Assembly: GCA_050633105.1 (NCBI GenBank) | Contig: JBOEFW010000002.1 | Coordinates: 172,124-236,123, forward strand | Direction: 5' to 3' | Source: Aureispira sp050633105 | GTDB taxonomy: Bacteria > Bacteroidota > Bacteroidia > Chitinophagales > Saprospiraceae | Length of the DNA: 64,000 nucleotides | In this document: positions 18,114 to 28,100 of the stretch, piece by piece | How the letters are laid out: every line of letters begins with the position of its first letter | Position numbering within the stretch: the stretch's first letter is position 1 | Translations under genes and position numbers: made by a program | Notes under the pieces: model-generated | Told to the model about the DNA's origin: nothing | Databases searched by the model: none | Seen by the model: only the letters and a program-made list of their open reading frames with translations

Positions 18114-18692
18114 TTATTGATCTTGATCATCATCTAAGGTGACATATTTCCAGTCAATACCTTTTTCGATCTTGCGGAGTTGTTCTACAGTGATTCCGAA
18201 GTTCTTGGCTAGAATTTTCTTTTTGGTTTTACCTTCCTTAAGGCGTCGTTTGAGTAAACGTACGCGTTCAGGGTTCATTTTGCAATGGGAGGGGCGTTTT
18301 CTGTTTTCAGGTTTGTAAACACCTTGTTTAATCTGAAAATCGGTCATTTCTCGTTGGGTTACCCATTTCAAGTTCTCATAATAATTATTGAGATTATCAC
18401 GATCCATATGGATTACAAACTTGGCATCGTCACTAGCACGCTCACAAAATTCTTGAGCGACCAATTTATGCACATAAAATCCTTGACGTAAATCGTCCTG
18501 AAGTTTCATATTGATTTGTCGATAGCCTTGTATTGTAATCGAGCCCCGCAATAAGGTCTCTTTTTGGGTAGCTTTCTGTACACTTTTTATTCTACCATAA
18601 TCAGAGAAGTAGTAATCTTTTTGTTTGGTAGGGGCTTTACATTGGATTTTCGCCCAGCGTTCGTTCCAGAAACTTTTGACAGCTGTACTCAT
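18114..18692 (-). CDS. NUMOD4/HNH-type protein with C-terminal helix-turn-helix
   Basis: The product has 192 residues. KDYYFSDYGRIKSV resembles the NUMOD4 motif (Y-x-V-S-N-x-G-R-V-x-S). FYVHKLVAQEFCE and FVIHMDRDNLNNYYENLKWV match the HNH_3 nuclease core (V-H-x-L-V-A, then H-x-D-x-x-x-x-N-N-x-x-x-N-L-x-W-V-T). The last 50 residues (VRLLKRRLKEGKTKKKILAK, then FGITVEQLRKIEKGIDWKYV) form an HTH of the type that ends many phage and intron HNH proteins. Such proteins nick or bind DNA. Here the gene is a solitary unit with its own terminator and no phage genes nearby, so it may be a domesticated copy. The HNH motif keeps the metal-binding His and Asn; activity is plausible but not shown. Confidence 0.8.
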   Translation of the reverse strand: MSTAVKSFWNERWAKIQCKAPTKQKDYYFSDYGRIKSVQKATQKETLLRGSITIQGYRQINMKLQDDLRQGFYVHKLVAQEFCERASDDAKFVIHMDRDNLNNYYENLKWVTQREMTDFQIKQGVYKPENRKRPSHCKMNPERVRLLKRRLKEGKTKKKILAKNFGITVEQLRKIEKGIDWKYVTLDDDQDQ

Positions 18693-18878
18693 TCACCTTT
18701 GTCTTAAGAATTATAGATAGTTGCTAAGCTCTTAGTAAAGTAGGTTAGTAAAAGTCAGCCGTTTTATTTGTTGTCTACAATATAGTAATTTTATCGAGAT
18801 TCAGAACAATCTCGATAATGTTTGATTGAATCAACAATTAATCCTTTTATAAGCGAGGACTAATGTATTGGTAACCCT

Positions 18879-20342
18879 CTAATTGGCTCGCCAAAAATAG
18901 GGCGTAAATACAACTAAAATTGTAAACAATTCTAAACGTCCCAACAACATTAATACCGTTAATACATATTTACCACTAGCTGGAACAGCTGCAAAATTAT
19001 CAACAGGACTTAAGTCCGCCAAAGCAGGGCCTACATTACCCAAAGCGGTAGCGACAGCACTCAACGCGGATAAGAGTGGACGATCAAAGTCATTGAGAAT
19101 AGCCACCATGATTAGAGAACCAAAGAAGAAGAGCATCAAATAAAGCAGTAGGAAGACCAGAATATGTGTCATTACTTTAGGGGCTACAATTTGGCTGTCA
19201 ATCTTCGTTCGAATAATGGCATTGGGGTGTAACAAACGTTTGAATTCTGAAAAAGAATTCTTAAAAAAGACCAAGTGACGAATAATTTTAATTCCCCCAC
19301 TGGTAGAACCTGCACAAGCGCCCATAAACAATAAAAAGAAGAAAAGCAGCGACAAAGCTGGTGTCCACGAAGTATAGTCCGCCGAAACAAAACCTGTTGT
19401 GGTAATAATAGAAACGATCTGAAAAGCGGCGTCTCTAAAGGACTGCTCAAAACTCAAATCAGTAACACCGTAAATGGTGGCACTAACAACAATCGTTAAA
19501 AAAATAACGAGCGCTAAGTAAGCTTTGAATTCATCACTGCGCCATACTTTATTGAATTTTCTAGTAAGACCATAATACAAAACAGTATAGTTGATGCCTG
19601 CTAAGAACATAAAAATTAGAATAGTATACTGAATTGCAGGGCTTGTAAAATGGGCTACACTGGTATTTTTAGTAGAGAAACCACCTGTTGCCATAGTGGT
19701 AAGAGCATGGTTGATCGCATCAAAAAAGGTCATTCCCAAAGCCCAGAGAAGGAACATTAGCAAGGTGGTTAAGCCCAAATAAATAAACCAGAGTCGTTTT
19801 GCAATCTCTTTGATACGCGGATGAATCTTCTCTAACGAGCTCCCTGGAGCTTCTGCTACAAATAATTCTACGCCACCAATGCCCAATAAGGGGAAGATAG
19901 CAACCATTAGTACGATAATCCCCATTCCTCCAATCCATTGCGTTAAGCTCCTCCAAAATAAAATTCCAGCAGGAACCGCTTCAATGTCATTGAGGACAGA
20001 CGCTCCTGTGGTGGTTAACCCAGAAACACTTTCAAAAAAAGCATCACTGAAATTGGTGAAGGTGCCACTAAAAAGATAGGGCAACATGCTAAAGGTAGAC
20101 ATCGCTAACCAGCCAATCAAAACAATTAAATACCCTTCGCGTTTACCAACATCTTCTTTTACTTTGAACTTGTACCACCAAGAGAGTGCTCCTGCAAACA
20201 TGGTTGTTCCTGCGGCTAGTGCAATAGGTAGGGCATCTCCTTGACCATAGTACCAGGAAAAGGGCAATGCGGTCAACATAAATAAACCCAAACTGATTAA
20301 CAGCGCTCCAACAACGTTGGAGATTGTGCCAAAATCTATCAT
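18879..20342 (-). CDS. trkH: Trk/Ktr potassium transporter, membrane subunit
   Basis: The product has 487 residues, with about ten membrane helices arranged as four pore repeats. The selectivity-filter loops are visible: GLTTTGASVL, ALTTMATGGFSTKN, SIITTTGFVSADY and GACAGSTSGGIKIIR, each with the conserved Gly. The helix-break segment AGSTSGGIK is typical of TrkH rather than KtrB-only proteins. It takes up K+ across the inner membrane together with the cytoplasmic NAD/ATP-binding ring encoded immediately upstream (trkA stop at 20344; one base separates the two genes). The stop is at 18879, with the C-terminus PYFWRAN at the end of the last helix. Start ATG 20342 places MIDFGTISNVVG directly before the first helix. 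Confidence 0.95.
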   Translation of the reverse strand: MIDFGTISNVVGALLISLGLFMLTALPFSWYYGQGDALPIALAAGTTMFAGALSWWYKFKVKEDVGKREGYLIVLIGWLAMSTFSMLPYLFSGTFTNFSDAFFESVSGLTTTGASVLNDIEAVPAGILFWRSLTQWIGGMGIIVLMVAIFPLLGIGGVELFVAEAPGSSLEKIHPRIKEIAKRLWFIYLGLTTLLMFLLWALGMTFFDAINHALTTMATGGFSTKNTSVAHFTSPAIQYTILIFMFLAGINYTVLYYGLTRKFNKVWRSDEFKAYLALVIFLTIVVSATIYGVTDLSFEQSFRDAAFQIVSIITTTGFVSADYTSWTPALSLLFFFLLFMGACAGSTSGGIKIIRHLVFFKNSFSEFKRLLHPNAIIRTKIDSQIVAPKVMTHILVFLLLYLMLFFFGSLIMVAILNDFDRPLLSALSAVATALGNVGPALADLSPVDNFAAVPASGKYVLTVLMLLGRLELFTILVVFTPYFWRAN

Positions 20343-20343
20343 T

Positions 20344-21684
20344 TTATTTAAAAATTTCTTCTACTTGGTGAATGGCTTCTGGTTGAGCAAAGACGATCAC
20401 TTTATCGTTGATTTCAAAACGAAAATCGCCATCAGGAATATAGCTCTCATCGCCTCGTACAACGCCTGCGATGATGGATTTAGCAGGGAGGTGCAAATCG
20501 CGAATAGGGTATTTAAGCAGACGGTTCTTTTTGTGTAATTCAAATTCAATTACCTCAGCATCTACGCCCTTCAAACTAATGATTTCCTTTACTTTACCAC
20601 GGCGGATAAAACGGAAAATCTTATTGGCCGCAATGAGTTTTTTATTGATAATAGTATCTACACCAATGTTTTTGGAAATGTGGGTGTAATTCACATTTTC
20701 TACCAAAGCAATGGTTTTGTAAACGCCTAATTCTTCCGCCATAAGGCTGGTGATAATATTGGTTTCAGAGTTGGGCGTTAACGCAATAAAAGCGTCCATT
20801 CGCTTTAATCCTTCTTCTTTTAAGGCATCAATATTATTGGTATCTGCATGAATAATTAAGCTGTGGTGCAATTGTTCTACAAATACCTTCCCGCGCTCTT
20901 CACTAGACACAACAATCGTCAATTCATAGCATTTTTCTAGTAATTTGGCCGTCTGCAAGGCTAAACGTGTACCACCAATAATCATTACCCTTTTGATGGG
21001 CTTGATTTGTTTGCCTGCAAAATTCAGGGCCTTATCAATGTTCTTTTGTTCTGCCGCAATGTATAAATGATCACCTTTTTGAAGCATTGTTTTTCCACGT
21101 GGAATAATCGTTTCATAGCCCCGTAAAATGGAAACGCCTCTAAAATCAAAATCAGAATGCGCTTGGTCAATATCGTAAATAGTGCGATTGATTAAGGGAC
21201 AAGAGTTGTCTAAGGTGAACCCAACAACAGAAATTTTTCCTCCTTCAAAATTGACAATATCCGTGCAAGAACCCTGTTTTAATAATTGTACTACTTCTTG
21301 GGCTGCTAATAGAATTGGAGAAATTAAAGAATTGATTCCTAAGCGTTCGAAGCTCTCTAGCTGGGCTGGTTCAAAGTATTCTGGGTTATTCACCCGTGCA
21401 ATGGTTTTTTTAGCCCCTGTTTGCTTGGCTAGAATAGACATGAGTAGATTCGATGATTCAGAGGTGGTCACTGCAATAAACAAATCTGCTTTATTGACAT
21501 TGGCTTCTTTTAAGACCTCAATGGACGTTGCATCGCCTTTTAGCGTCATCACATCCAAATGAGTGGCGATGTGCATCAATACATTTTCATTGATGTCTAC
21601 TACTGTAATATCTTGATCTTCTTTAGAGAGTAGTTCCGCTAAATGGAATCCTACTCCTCCCGCACCCGCAATAATAATTTTCAT
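20344..21684 (-). CDS. trkA: Trk potassium uptake regulatory subunit, two RCK domains
   Basis: The ATG at 21684 yields 446 residues beginning MKIIIAGAGGVGFHL, which places the Rossmann GxGxxG loop at the very N-terminus as in TrkA; an in-frame ATG 33 bases upstream would add an unlikely MSPCGFIKYNV leader. Two RCK units are present: a first TrkA-N with GAGGVG and VVDIN, followed by a TrkA-C domain, then a second TrkA-N (RVMIIGGTRLALQTAKLL, a degenerate glycine loop) with its TrkA-C near the end. It forms the cytoplasmic gating ring of TrkH, binding NAD(H) or ATP. It is translationally coupled to trkH, one base downstream. Confidence 0.95.
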   Translation of the reverse strand: MKIIIAGAGGVGFHLAELLSKEDQDITVVDINENVLMHIATHLDVMTLKGDATSIEVLKEANVNKADLFIAVTTSESSNLLMSILAKQTGAKKTIARVNNPEYFEPAQLESFERLGINSLISPILLAAQEVVQLLKQGSCTDIVNFEGGKISVVGFTLDNSCPLINRTIYDIDQAHSDFDFRGVSILRGYETIIPRGKTMLQKGDHLYIAAEQKNIDKALNFAGKQIKPIKRVMIIGGTRLALQTAKLLEKCYELTIVVSSEERGKVFVEQLHHSLIIHADTNNIDALKEEGLKRMDAFIALTPNSETNIITSLMAEELGVYKTIALVENVNYTHISKNIGVDTIINKKLIAANKIFRFIRRGKVKEIISLKGVDAEVIEFELHKKNRLLKYPIRDLHLPAKSIIAGVVRGDESYIPDGDFRFEINDKVIVFAQPEAIHQVEEIFK

Positions 21685-21815
21685 AACGTTGTATTTAATG
21701 AAACCACAAGGAGACAATAGCCTGTGGCTTGTTCTGTTGGTCGCATAACCGCTGTAAAAGTCGCTAAAAAAAAATCAAAAAACAAGAACCTGACGATTCT
21801 GCACCATTACTTTCT

Positions 21816-21845
21816 TTAGTAAAAGGCTGTTCAGCCTTTTACTAA
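21816..21845 (-). terminator. Perfect 14-bp hairpin downstream of rluF
   Basis: TTAGTAAAAGGCTG (21816-21829) pairs with CAGCCTTTTACTAA (21832-21845). It lies 36 bases after the rluF-like stop on the reverse strand. The U-run is weak, as is frequent in Bacteroidota, so the hairpin could also act on RNA stability. Confidence 0.65.
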
Positions 21846-21880
21846 CCTTATCTGGCTTGATAAAGTTTTGAGACAATTAA

Positions 21881-22582
21881 TTATAACGAATCTTTCAAGG
21901 TTGTTAATTCTCGAGGAGTGAGGTCTCTCCATTCTCCTACAGGCAATTTTCCGAGGCGGATATTCATAATGCGCACGCGTTTTAGTGTAGCAACTTTGTA
22001 GTCTAGGGCTTCACACATGCGGCGAATTTGGCGATTGAGGCCTTGGGTGAGTGTAATTTTAAAGAGGCTTTTGCCTAATTGCTCTACCTTACAGGGTTTA
22101 GTAATGGTATCTAGAATGGCAATTCCTGCTTGCATTTTGGCAATAAAATCCTTGGTAATGGGACGATTGACTCGCACAATATATTCTTTATCGTGCTCAT
22201 TTTCCTCTCTCAAGATGCGATTGACAATATCCCCATCATTGGTGAGTAGAATGAGCCCTGTAGATGGTTTATCTAATCGCCCAATTGGGAAGATTCGCTG
22301 TGGGTGTTGAACAAAGTCAATGATATTTTTAGGATCGTGTAATTCCGTTGTACAAGTAATCCCTGGCGGTTTATTTAGGGCAATGTAGACTAATGCTGCT
22401 TTGGTTTGTAGAGGTTTGTCGTCCAAGGTAACTTGGTCACCTTGTTCTACCCGATTACCGCGTTTGGCGACTTGTCCGTTAATTTTAACACGTCCTGCTT
22501 CAATCCAACGATCGGCTTCTCTACGAGAGCAAATGCCTGTAGCGCTAATAAATTTATTTAAACTGATAGAAGAATCTGACAT
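21881..22582 (-). CDS. rluF: 23S rRNA pseudouridine synthase, RluF-like (RsuA family)
   Basis: The product has 233 residues. An S4 RNA-binding domain opens the protein (LNKFISATGICSRREADRWI, then EAGRVKINGQVA). The RsuA-family catalytic core follows, with the catalytic Asp in FPIGRLDKPSTGLILLTNDG and the conserved NRQIRRMCEALDYKVATLKR motif. Sequence details such as GDIVNRILREENEHDKEYIV match RluF (U2604 of 23S rRNA in E. coli) better than RsuA or RluB. It converts uridine to pseudouridine in ribosomal RNA. E. coli RluF is longer (about 290) because of a C-terminal tail missing here. It is a single-gene unit with a terminator hairpin downstream. Confidence 0.88.
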   Translation of the reverse strand: MSDSSISLNKFISATGICSRREADRWIEAGRVKINGQVAKRGNRVEQGDQVTLDDKPLQTKAALVYIALNKPPGITCTTELHDPKNIIDFVQHPQRIFPIGRLDKPSTGLILLTNDGDIVNRILREENEHDKEYIVRVNRPITKDFIAKMQAGIAILDTITKPCKVEQLGKSLFKITLTQGLNRQIRRMCEALDYKVATLKRVRIMNIRLGKLPVGEWRDLTPRELTTLKDSL

Positions 22583-22735
22583 AGGATGATAACGGATAAG
22601 GAAAGGGGATGATTTAAGTAGTCTCCAAAAAAAACATACTAATCGAGCTTGTGCTCACAAAGTAAAAACGGCTATTTTTGTCCCCTACTTAAGTCCTTTC
22701 GTATTAAAAATACTTATAGAAGAACAAAAATAAAG

Positions 22736-22781
22736 AAAACTCGTTAATTCCTGTCTTTTTAGAACATTCTTAACGAGTTTT
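22736..22781 (-). terminator. 12-bp hairpin terminator of the DEAD-box helicase gene
   Basis: AAAACTCGTTAA (22736-22747) pairs with TTAACGAGTTTT (22770-22781). On the reverse strand the stem is followed by a U-rich stretch, and it starts 22 bases after the helicase stop. Confidence 0.75.
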
Positions 22782-22802
22782 TATAGCCTTGATCGCAGCA
22801 GT

Positions 22803-24062
22803 TTAGGAAGATTTCTTGTTCTTAAACGGGCGTTTCTTGCGTCGGTAATTGAATTTTTTGGGTTTTTTATTCGAAGATTTCTTTTTAGGAGCCGCAGTTA
22901 CTGGGGCAGCAGGTGTATCATCTATAAAAGGATGCTCGTCGATGCTTGGAATTTGTTGCTTGATGAGTTGCTGAATCTTTTTCAGATAAGCGCGTTCTTC
23001 TTGATTGCAGAAAGACAAGGCTTGACCACTTGCATTGGCTCTACCAGTACGACCGATTCTATGAACATACGTTTCTGGAATGTTGGGCAAATCGTAGTTA
23101 ATGACATGAGAGAGTTCATCAACATCAATTCCTCGTGCTGCAATATCTGTTGCAACTAGAACGTGTATACGGCCTTGTTTGAAATCTTTCAGGGCACGTT
23201 GGCGAGCTCCTTGGGATTTATTACCGTGAATAGCTGCTGCTTGTAGATTTTGCTTTTTGAGCTGTCGAACAATCTTATCGGCTCCATATTTAGTGCGCGA
23301 GAAGACCAAAACAGTGTCCATTGCCTTTTCTTTGAGCAAATGACTGAGCAACTTTATTTTATCTTTCTTAGCGACATAATAAACCAATTGTTCTACTCGC
23401 TCGGCCGTTGTTTGTTCTGGATTAATAGTAACCCGTTCATAGCTGCCTAAAATATTCTTAGACAAAGAAACAATTTCAGGAGGCATTGTAGCAGAGAAAA
23501 AGAGCGATTGACGTTCTTCTGGAATCTTAGCAATGATTTTTTTAATATCGTGGATAAAACCCATGTCTAGCATGTGGTCTGCCTCATCTAAGATTAAATA
23601 ATCTAAATTGCCCAAGCGGATGAATCCTTGTCCGATTAAATCCAATAAACGACCTGGTGTTGCAATTAAAATATCAACTCCTTTTTTTAGAATTTGAGTT
23701 TGAGCGCCTTGTTTTACTCCTCCAAAAATGACGGTGCTGCGTAGAGGAAGAAATTTGGAGTAGGCTTCAAAGTTTTCTCCAATTTGTAAGGCCAGCTCTC
23801 TAGTCGGAGTAACAACCAATGCCTTGATTTGTCGTTTGCCTTTGGCTTTTGGACGACTTTGTTGGTCGAGGTAGAGATTTTGTAAAACTGGGATGGCAAA
23901 AGCAGCTGTTTTTCCTGTACCTGTTTGAGCACAACCCAAGAGGTCTTTTCCTTGTAGTAAAATAGGAATGGCTTGCTCTTGGATAGGAGTAGGGTTGGTA
24001 TAGCCTTGTTGCTCTAATGCTTTTAAAATAGGGTCAACAATTCTTAAATCTTCAAATGTCAT
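22803..24062 (-). CDS. DEAD-box ATP-dependent RNA helicase (RhlE-type)
   Basis: The ATG at 24062 (MTFEDLRIVDPIL) gives 419 residues and fits the family start; an ATG six bases upstream is possible. All helicase motifs are present: Q motif (TNPTPIQEQAIP), I (AQTGTGKTAAF), Ia (PTRELAL), II (DEAD), III (SAT), V (ARGIDVDELSHVINYDLP) and VI (HRIGRTGRA). The last ~45 residues are a basic, lysine-rich tail (KKKSSNKKPKKFNYRRKKR), typical of RhlE-like proteins that bind structured RNA nonspecifically. The likely role is RNA remodelling in ribosome assembly or cold adaptation. It is a single-gene unit with its own terminator. Confidence 0.94.
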   Translation of the reverse strand: MTFEDLRIVDPILKALEQQGYTNPTPIQEQAIPILLQGKDLLGCAQTGTGKTAAFAIPVLQNLYLDQQSRPKAKGKRQIKALVVTPTRELALQIGENFEAYSKFLPLRSTVIFGGVKQGAQTQILKKGVDILIATPGRLLDLIGQGFIRLGNLDYLILDEADHMLDMGFIHDIKKIIAKIPEERQSLFFSATMPPEIVSLSKNILGSYERVTINPEQTTAERVEQLVYYVAKKDKIKLLSHLLKEKAMDTVLVFSRTKYGADKIVRQLKKQNLQAAAIHGNKSQGARQRALKDFKQGRIHVLVATDIAARGIDVDELSHVINYDLPNIPETYVHRIGRTGRANASGQALSFCNQEERAYLKKIQQLIKQQIPSIDEHPFIDDTPAAPVTAAPKKKSSNKKPKKFNYRRKKRPFKNKKSS

Positions 24063-24265
24063 GTACAATGTCTTCTGATCAACAACAGGTTCTATTATAG
24101 AGTCGTTATTGATGGTTTATTTTGATGTAAATAATACTAGCTAGTAAGGTTTGTTCGTAGATCTTAAAACCTTGGAGGGGTAGGAGAGCATAAATAAGGG
24201 AAGGACTAAGGAGAGGCTTGGAGTAGCTCTTGATTGTCCTAAGAAAAATCTAAACAGGCTCATAA

Positions 24266-24315
24266 AAAAAAGCAATAGATAACCTTATTCTCAGAGGTAT
24301 ACCCATTGCTTTTTT
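24266..24315 (-). terminator. 11-bp hairpin terminator of the 118-residue gene
   Basis: AAAAAAGCAAT (24266-24276) pairs with ATTGCTTTTTT (24305-24315). On the reverse strand the stem ends in a long U-run. It begins about 37 bases after the stop at 24352. Confidence 0.8.
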
Positions 24316-24351
24316 GCATTTTTCATAAGGAGACTGGTGTTCCAACTCTGC

Positions 24352-24708
24352 TTATAGAGAGTGGATCAACGCATCAATATTGTTATCTTCTACCAATTTT
24401 TTAGTAAAGATTTTATGCCCTTTAGGGGCAAACAAGTGCAATTGACCTTTTTTTACATTGGCCATGAGGCTTAACAACTTCCAACGGGTCACTAGACCAC
24501 GCGTGTCGTCACATTTCAGGGCAATTTCTGAATAGTGAGTAGCATTGTCAATAGTAAATGACACATCAGGTTGTACTTGTACGTTTGTTGCTTGATTGGT
24601 AAAGATTTTTGGATCCTCATAGCCACCTTCAAGAGCAGTTTTTAGAGAGCTAATCTTTCTTTTTTCTACCCAAGTAATAACCTTGTCTAAGTATTTTTCC
24701 TTGCTCAT
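24352..24708 (-). CDS. Small conserved hypothetical protein, possible PD-(D/E)xK-like fold
   Basis: The product has 118 residues. I do not recognise a named family. The middle segment QPDVSFTIDNATHYSEIALK has an Asp followed about 14 residues later by E-x-x-x-K on a hydrophobic strand, and is followed by a helix (VTRWKLLSLMAN) and a strand (GQLHLFAPKGH). This order is compatible with a small PD-(D/E)xK nuclease-like fold, but the spacing of the last motif is not canonical. No signal peptide or membrane segment. It stands alone with its own terminator hairpin. Expression as a real gene is supported by the terminator and by its balanced composition. Confidence 0.6.
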   Translation of the reverse strand: MSKEKYLDKVITWVEKRKISSLKTALEGGYEDPKIFTNQATNVQVQPDVSFTIDNATHYSEIALKCDDTRGLVTRWKLLSLMANVKKGQLHLFAPKGHKIFTKKLVEDNNIDALIHSL

Positions 24709-25131
24709 ATGCGCTGTGTGCTTTTGGTCGAAGTTTGTATCCTAATAAGTTGGCAGTTGACTAAGAAATAGGTGCTTTGTAATTGTTGATAGAAAGAAGA
24801 GTATCAATCAACTATTGTCCTAAAAAAAAGTCTATACAACCTGCTAAATCCACAAACAATAAATGTTAATACTGTAAAAATAGTGTTTTTTAGGTTAAAT
24901 ACCCTGATAATGCTGTAATATTTACTTATTTTGTTCCCTCTAGGCAACCAGCCCCCACTTTTGTCTGTCTAATAATAGTAAGGCATAACCAACGATCCAA
25001 TTCTAACCTACCTTGCCAAAACAACACAAATTAAGTTGTTGATATTCTATTGCTTAACTCCTTCCCTACAATAGCTTGTCAAGAAGAATCATTACAACAA
25101 TTCGCTTACACAAACCAATAACGTTTTCAAC
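24709..25131. other. Intergenic region between divergent genes
   Basis: This 423-base AT-rich spacer separates the divergent 118-residue gene and the secreted protease. It must hold both promoters. I see no convincing TAnnTTTG box with a -33 element, no hairpin and no coding signal. Confidence 0.5.
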
Positions 25132-28100
25132 ATGAAAAAACTAGTCCTTTTTTTAGTATTCTTGTGCCACTATGCTTATGCACAAACGCCATCTGGATCA
25201 ACACCAGATTTTACAGCAGATGGCTATACCTCTAAACCAATTAAAATTGGGGACGTTCTCCCCATTCAAATTGCTCCAACACATCCTTATAATGCAACAG
25301 GAGGAGAACGGTTGGCATTTGAACAAGAGTTTTTTAATAAAAACTCTTCCTACATCAAGTTGTACTTTGAGAACTTTAATTTAGCTCCAGGGGATTATGT
25401 AGAAATCAAAGGTTTAAATTCAGGAGAAACGGTTCTTTATTCAGAGCTTGGAAAGATCATTGATGAAAATGGTCAAATGCTTAGCAATTTTTGGTCAAAA
25501 GTGATTTTTGATGAGCGTGTTCGTGTTCGTTTGTATACGACTCATTCTTCTAATTCATATGGTTTTGATTTGACACAGGTTGCTTATGGTTACTCAGAAG
25601 CGCGCATTAACAACTTGTTTGCAGGAAAATCTATCTGTGGAACAGATGATAAAGAGCCTATTGAGTGTTATAATGGTACCGATATGTTTGACAAAGGTCG
25701 TGCAGTTTGCCGTTTGATTATTGGTGGTGCAGGATCTTGTACAGGATGGTTGTTGGGATGTGATGGACACATTATGACTAATGAACACTGTATTGGAACG
25801 GCTAATGATGCATCCAATACCGATTTCATTTTCAATTTCCAACACACAAACTGTGCGGGGACTGCCAATGCAACATCAGATGTAGTTGCTAGTTCTGCTA
25901 CCTTTATCAAAACGAATGCAACCTTAGATTATACCTTAACACAGTTGATACCAGCGACTGGTAGAACTCGTGCAGGGATTGTGAATACTTATGGCTTTTT
26001 GAGCTTGAGTTCTGTTGCTCCAGTTGTTAATGATCGTATTTATATTGTACAGCACCCAGGTGGTCGTCGCAAAGAGATTGCTGTTAATACCGATCAAGGA
26101 GGAACAGCAGGCGGATTTGCTATGATTAACCAGATTAATGCGAATGGCGCACGTTATTTTGCGGATACAGAAGGAGGAAGTTCAGGGTCACCTGTATTTA
26201 ATTTCAATACCAACTTAGTTGTTGCAATTCACAATACGGGTGGTTGTACCAATGGATCTTTTGGTCGTAGTGATCGTTTAATTACAGCGATTGGAGCAGA
26301 TATGCCTTCTTGTGGCATTGACAGTTCAGGAACAGGTGTTGTGGTTCCTTCTTGTAATACAACCATTACTTCTTACCCTTACAATGAAAGTTTTGAGAGC
26401 AATAACATTGGCGTATTTACTCAAGGAGCTGCGGATGATATAGACTGGACAGTCTTTACAGGAGCAACGCCTTCCGCTTCTACAGGGCCAACAACTGCCA
26501 ATGATGGACAGTATTACGCTTATATAGAGGCTTCAACGCCTAACTTTCCAAACATCAACGCCAACTTATGGTTACCATGTTTGAATTTGAATAGTGTTGC
26601 TTACCCTCAATTGGTTTTTGATTACCACATGTCTGGTATTGATATGGGAGATTTGAGTGTAGAAGTAAGTACAAATGGTGTAACTTGGGTAACATTGTGG
26701 ACACGTACTGGTGACCAAGGAACAGCTTGGATCACAGATACGGTTGATCTTAACGCTTATACTTCGGAAACAGAATTGCGCGTGCGTTTTAATGGAGTAA
26801 CTGGAACAGGGTTTAATTCTGACATTGCTATTGATGATGTAACTGTTGAGGCAGGGCCAGTCAATTGTAATCTAATAAGTACTTTCCCTTATACGGAAGG
26901 TTTTGAAACAGGCTTAGGAGACTGGATTCAAGATACAGGAGATGATTTTGACTGGACGCGTAACAGTGGTGCGACACCTTCTACAGGAACAGGGCCAGGA
27001 GCAGCTAGTGTAGGGAACTTTTACATGTATACAGAAGCGACTTCTCCTAACAACCCTAATAAGACGGCTTACTTAGTCAGTCCTTGTTTTGATATGACTA
27101 ATGTTTCTTTCCCAGAACTAACCTTTGACTACCACATGTTGGGAGCAGGTATGGGAACCATGAATGTTGAAGTAAGTGTTGGTGGAGGTGCTTGGACAAG
27201 TGTTTGGACGCTTACAGGGGATCAAGGAACGGCTTGGGCTACAGCAACGGTTGATTTGTTTGCTTATAGAGCAGCAACCGATCTTCGTATCCGTTTTAAT
27301 GGCTTAACAAATGGCTTTGAATCCGATATGGCAATTGATGCTGTTAGTATTGCTATGGCTAACTTGTCTTGTAGCTCAACGATAACTTCTTATCCTTATA
27401 ATGAAGGATTTGAAACAGGTTTAGGAGATTGGATTCAAGATACAGGAGATGATTTTGATTGGGCTCGTAATAGCGGCACGACTGTTTCTACAGGAACAGG
27501 ACCAACAGCGGCTACAGAAGGCTCTTTCTACATGTATACAGAAGCAAGTGCTCCTAATAACCCTAGCAAAATAGCCATTCTTAACAGTCCATGTTTTGAT
27601 CTTACAGCTATTACAGATCCAGAATTGACTTTTAACTACCACATGTTTGGTAATTCTATGGGATCTTTAGTGTTAGAAGTACGTACAGGAACAACCAACT
27701 GGACTACATTATGGTCACGTACGGGCGATCAAGGAAACCAATGGCTTCAGATCAGTATCAACTTACAGCCTTATACTTCTTTTAATGATGTGCGTTTCCG
27801 TTTCAGAGGAACAACTGGAACAGGTTTCTCTTCTGATATGGCGATTGATGGTTTTGAGGTAGCTTCTACGACCTCTATTAATACAACAACAGTAGGAAAG
27901 GAAGCAGCTATTTTGGAAGTAGCGCCAGTTCCTTTTAACGATTACTTAGAAGTACACACCAACATTCAAGGGATCTTACCTTACCAAATTACCAATGTTC
28001 AAGGACAGGTAGTGAAAAGTGGGGAATTGAAGGGTAGCAGTAGCTTACAGGTATCTAACTTAAGTACAGGGGTATACTTTATCCGTTTTAACAATGGTCA

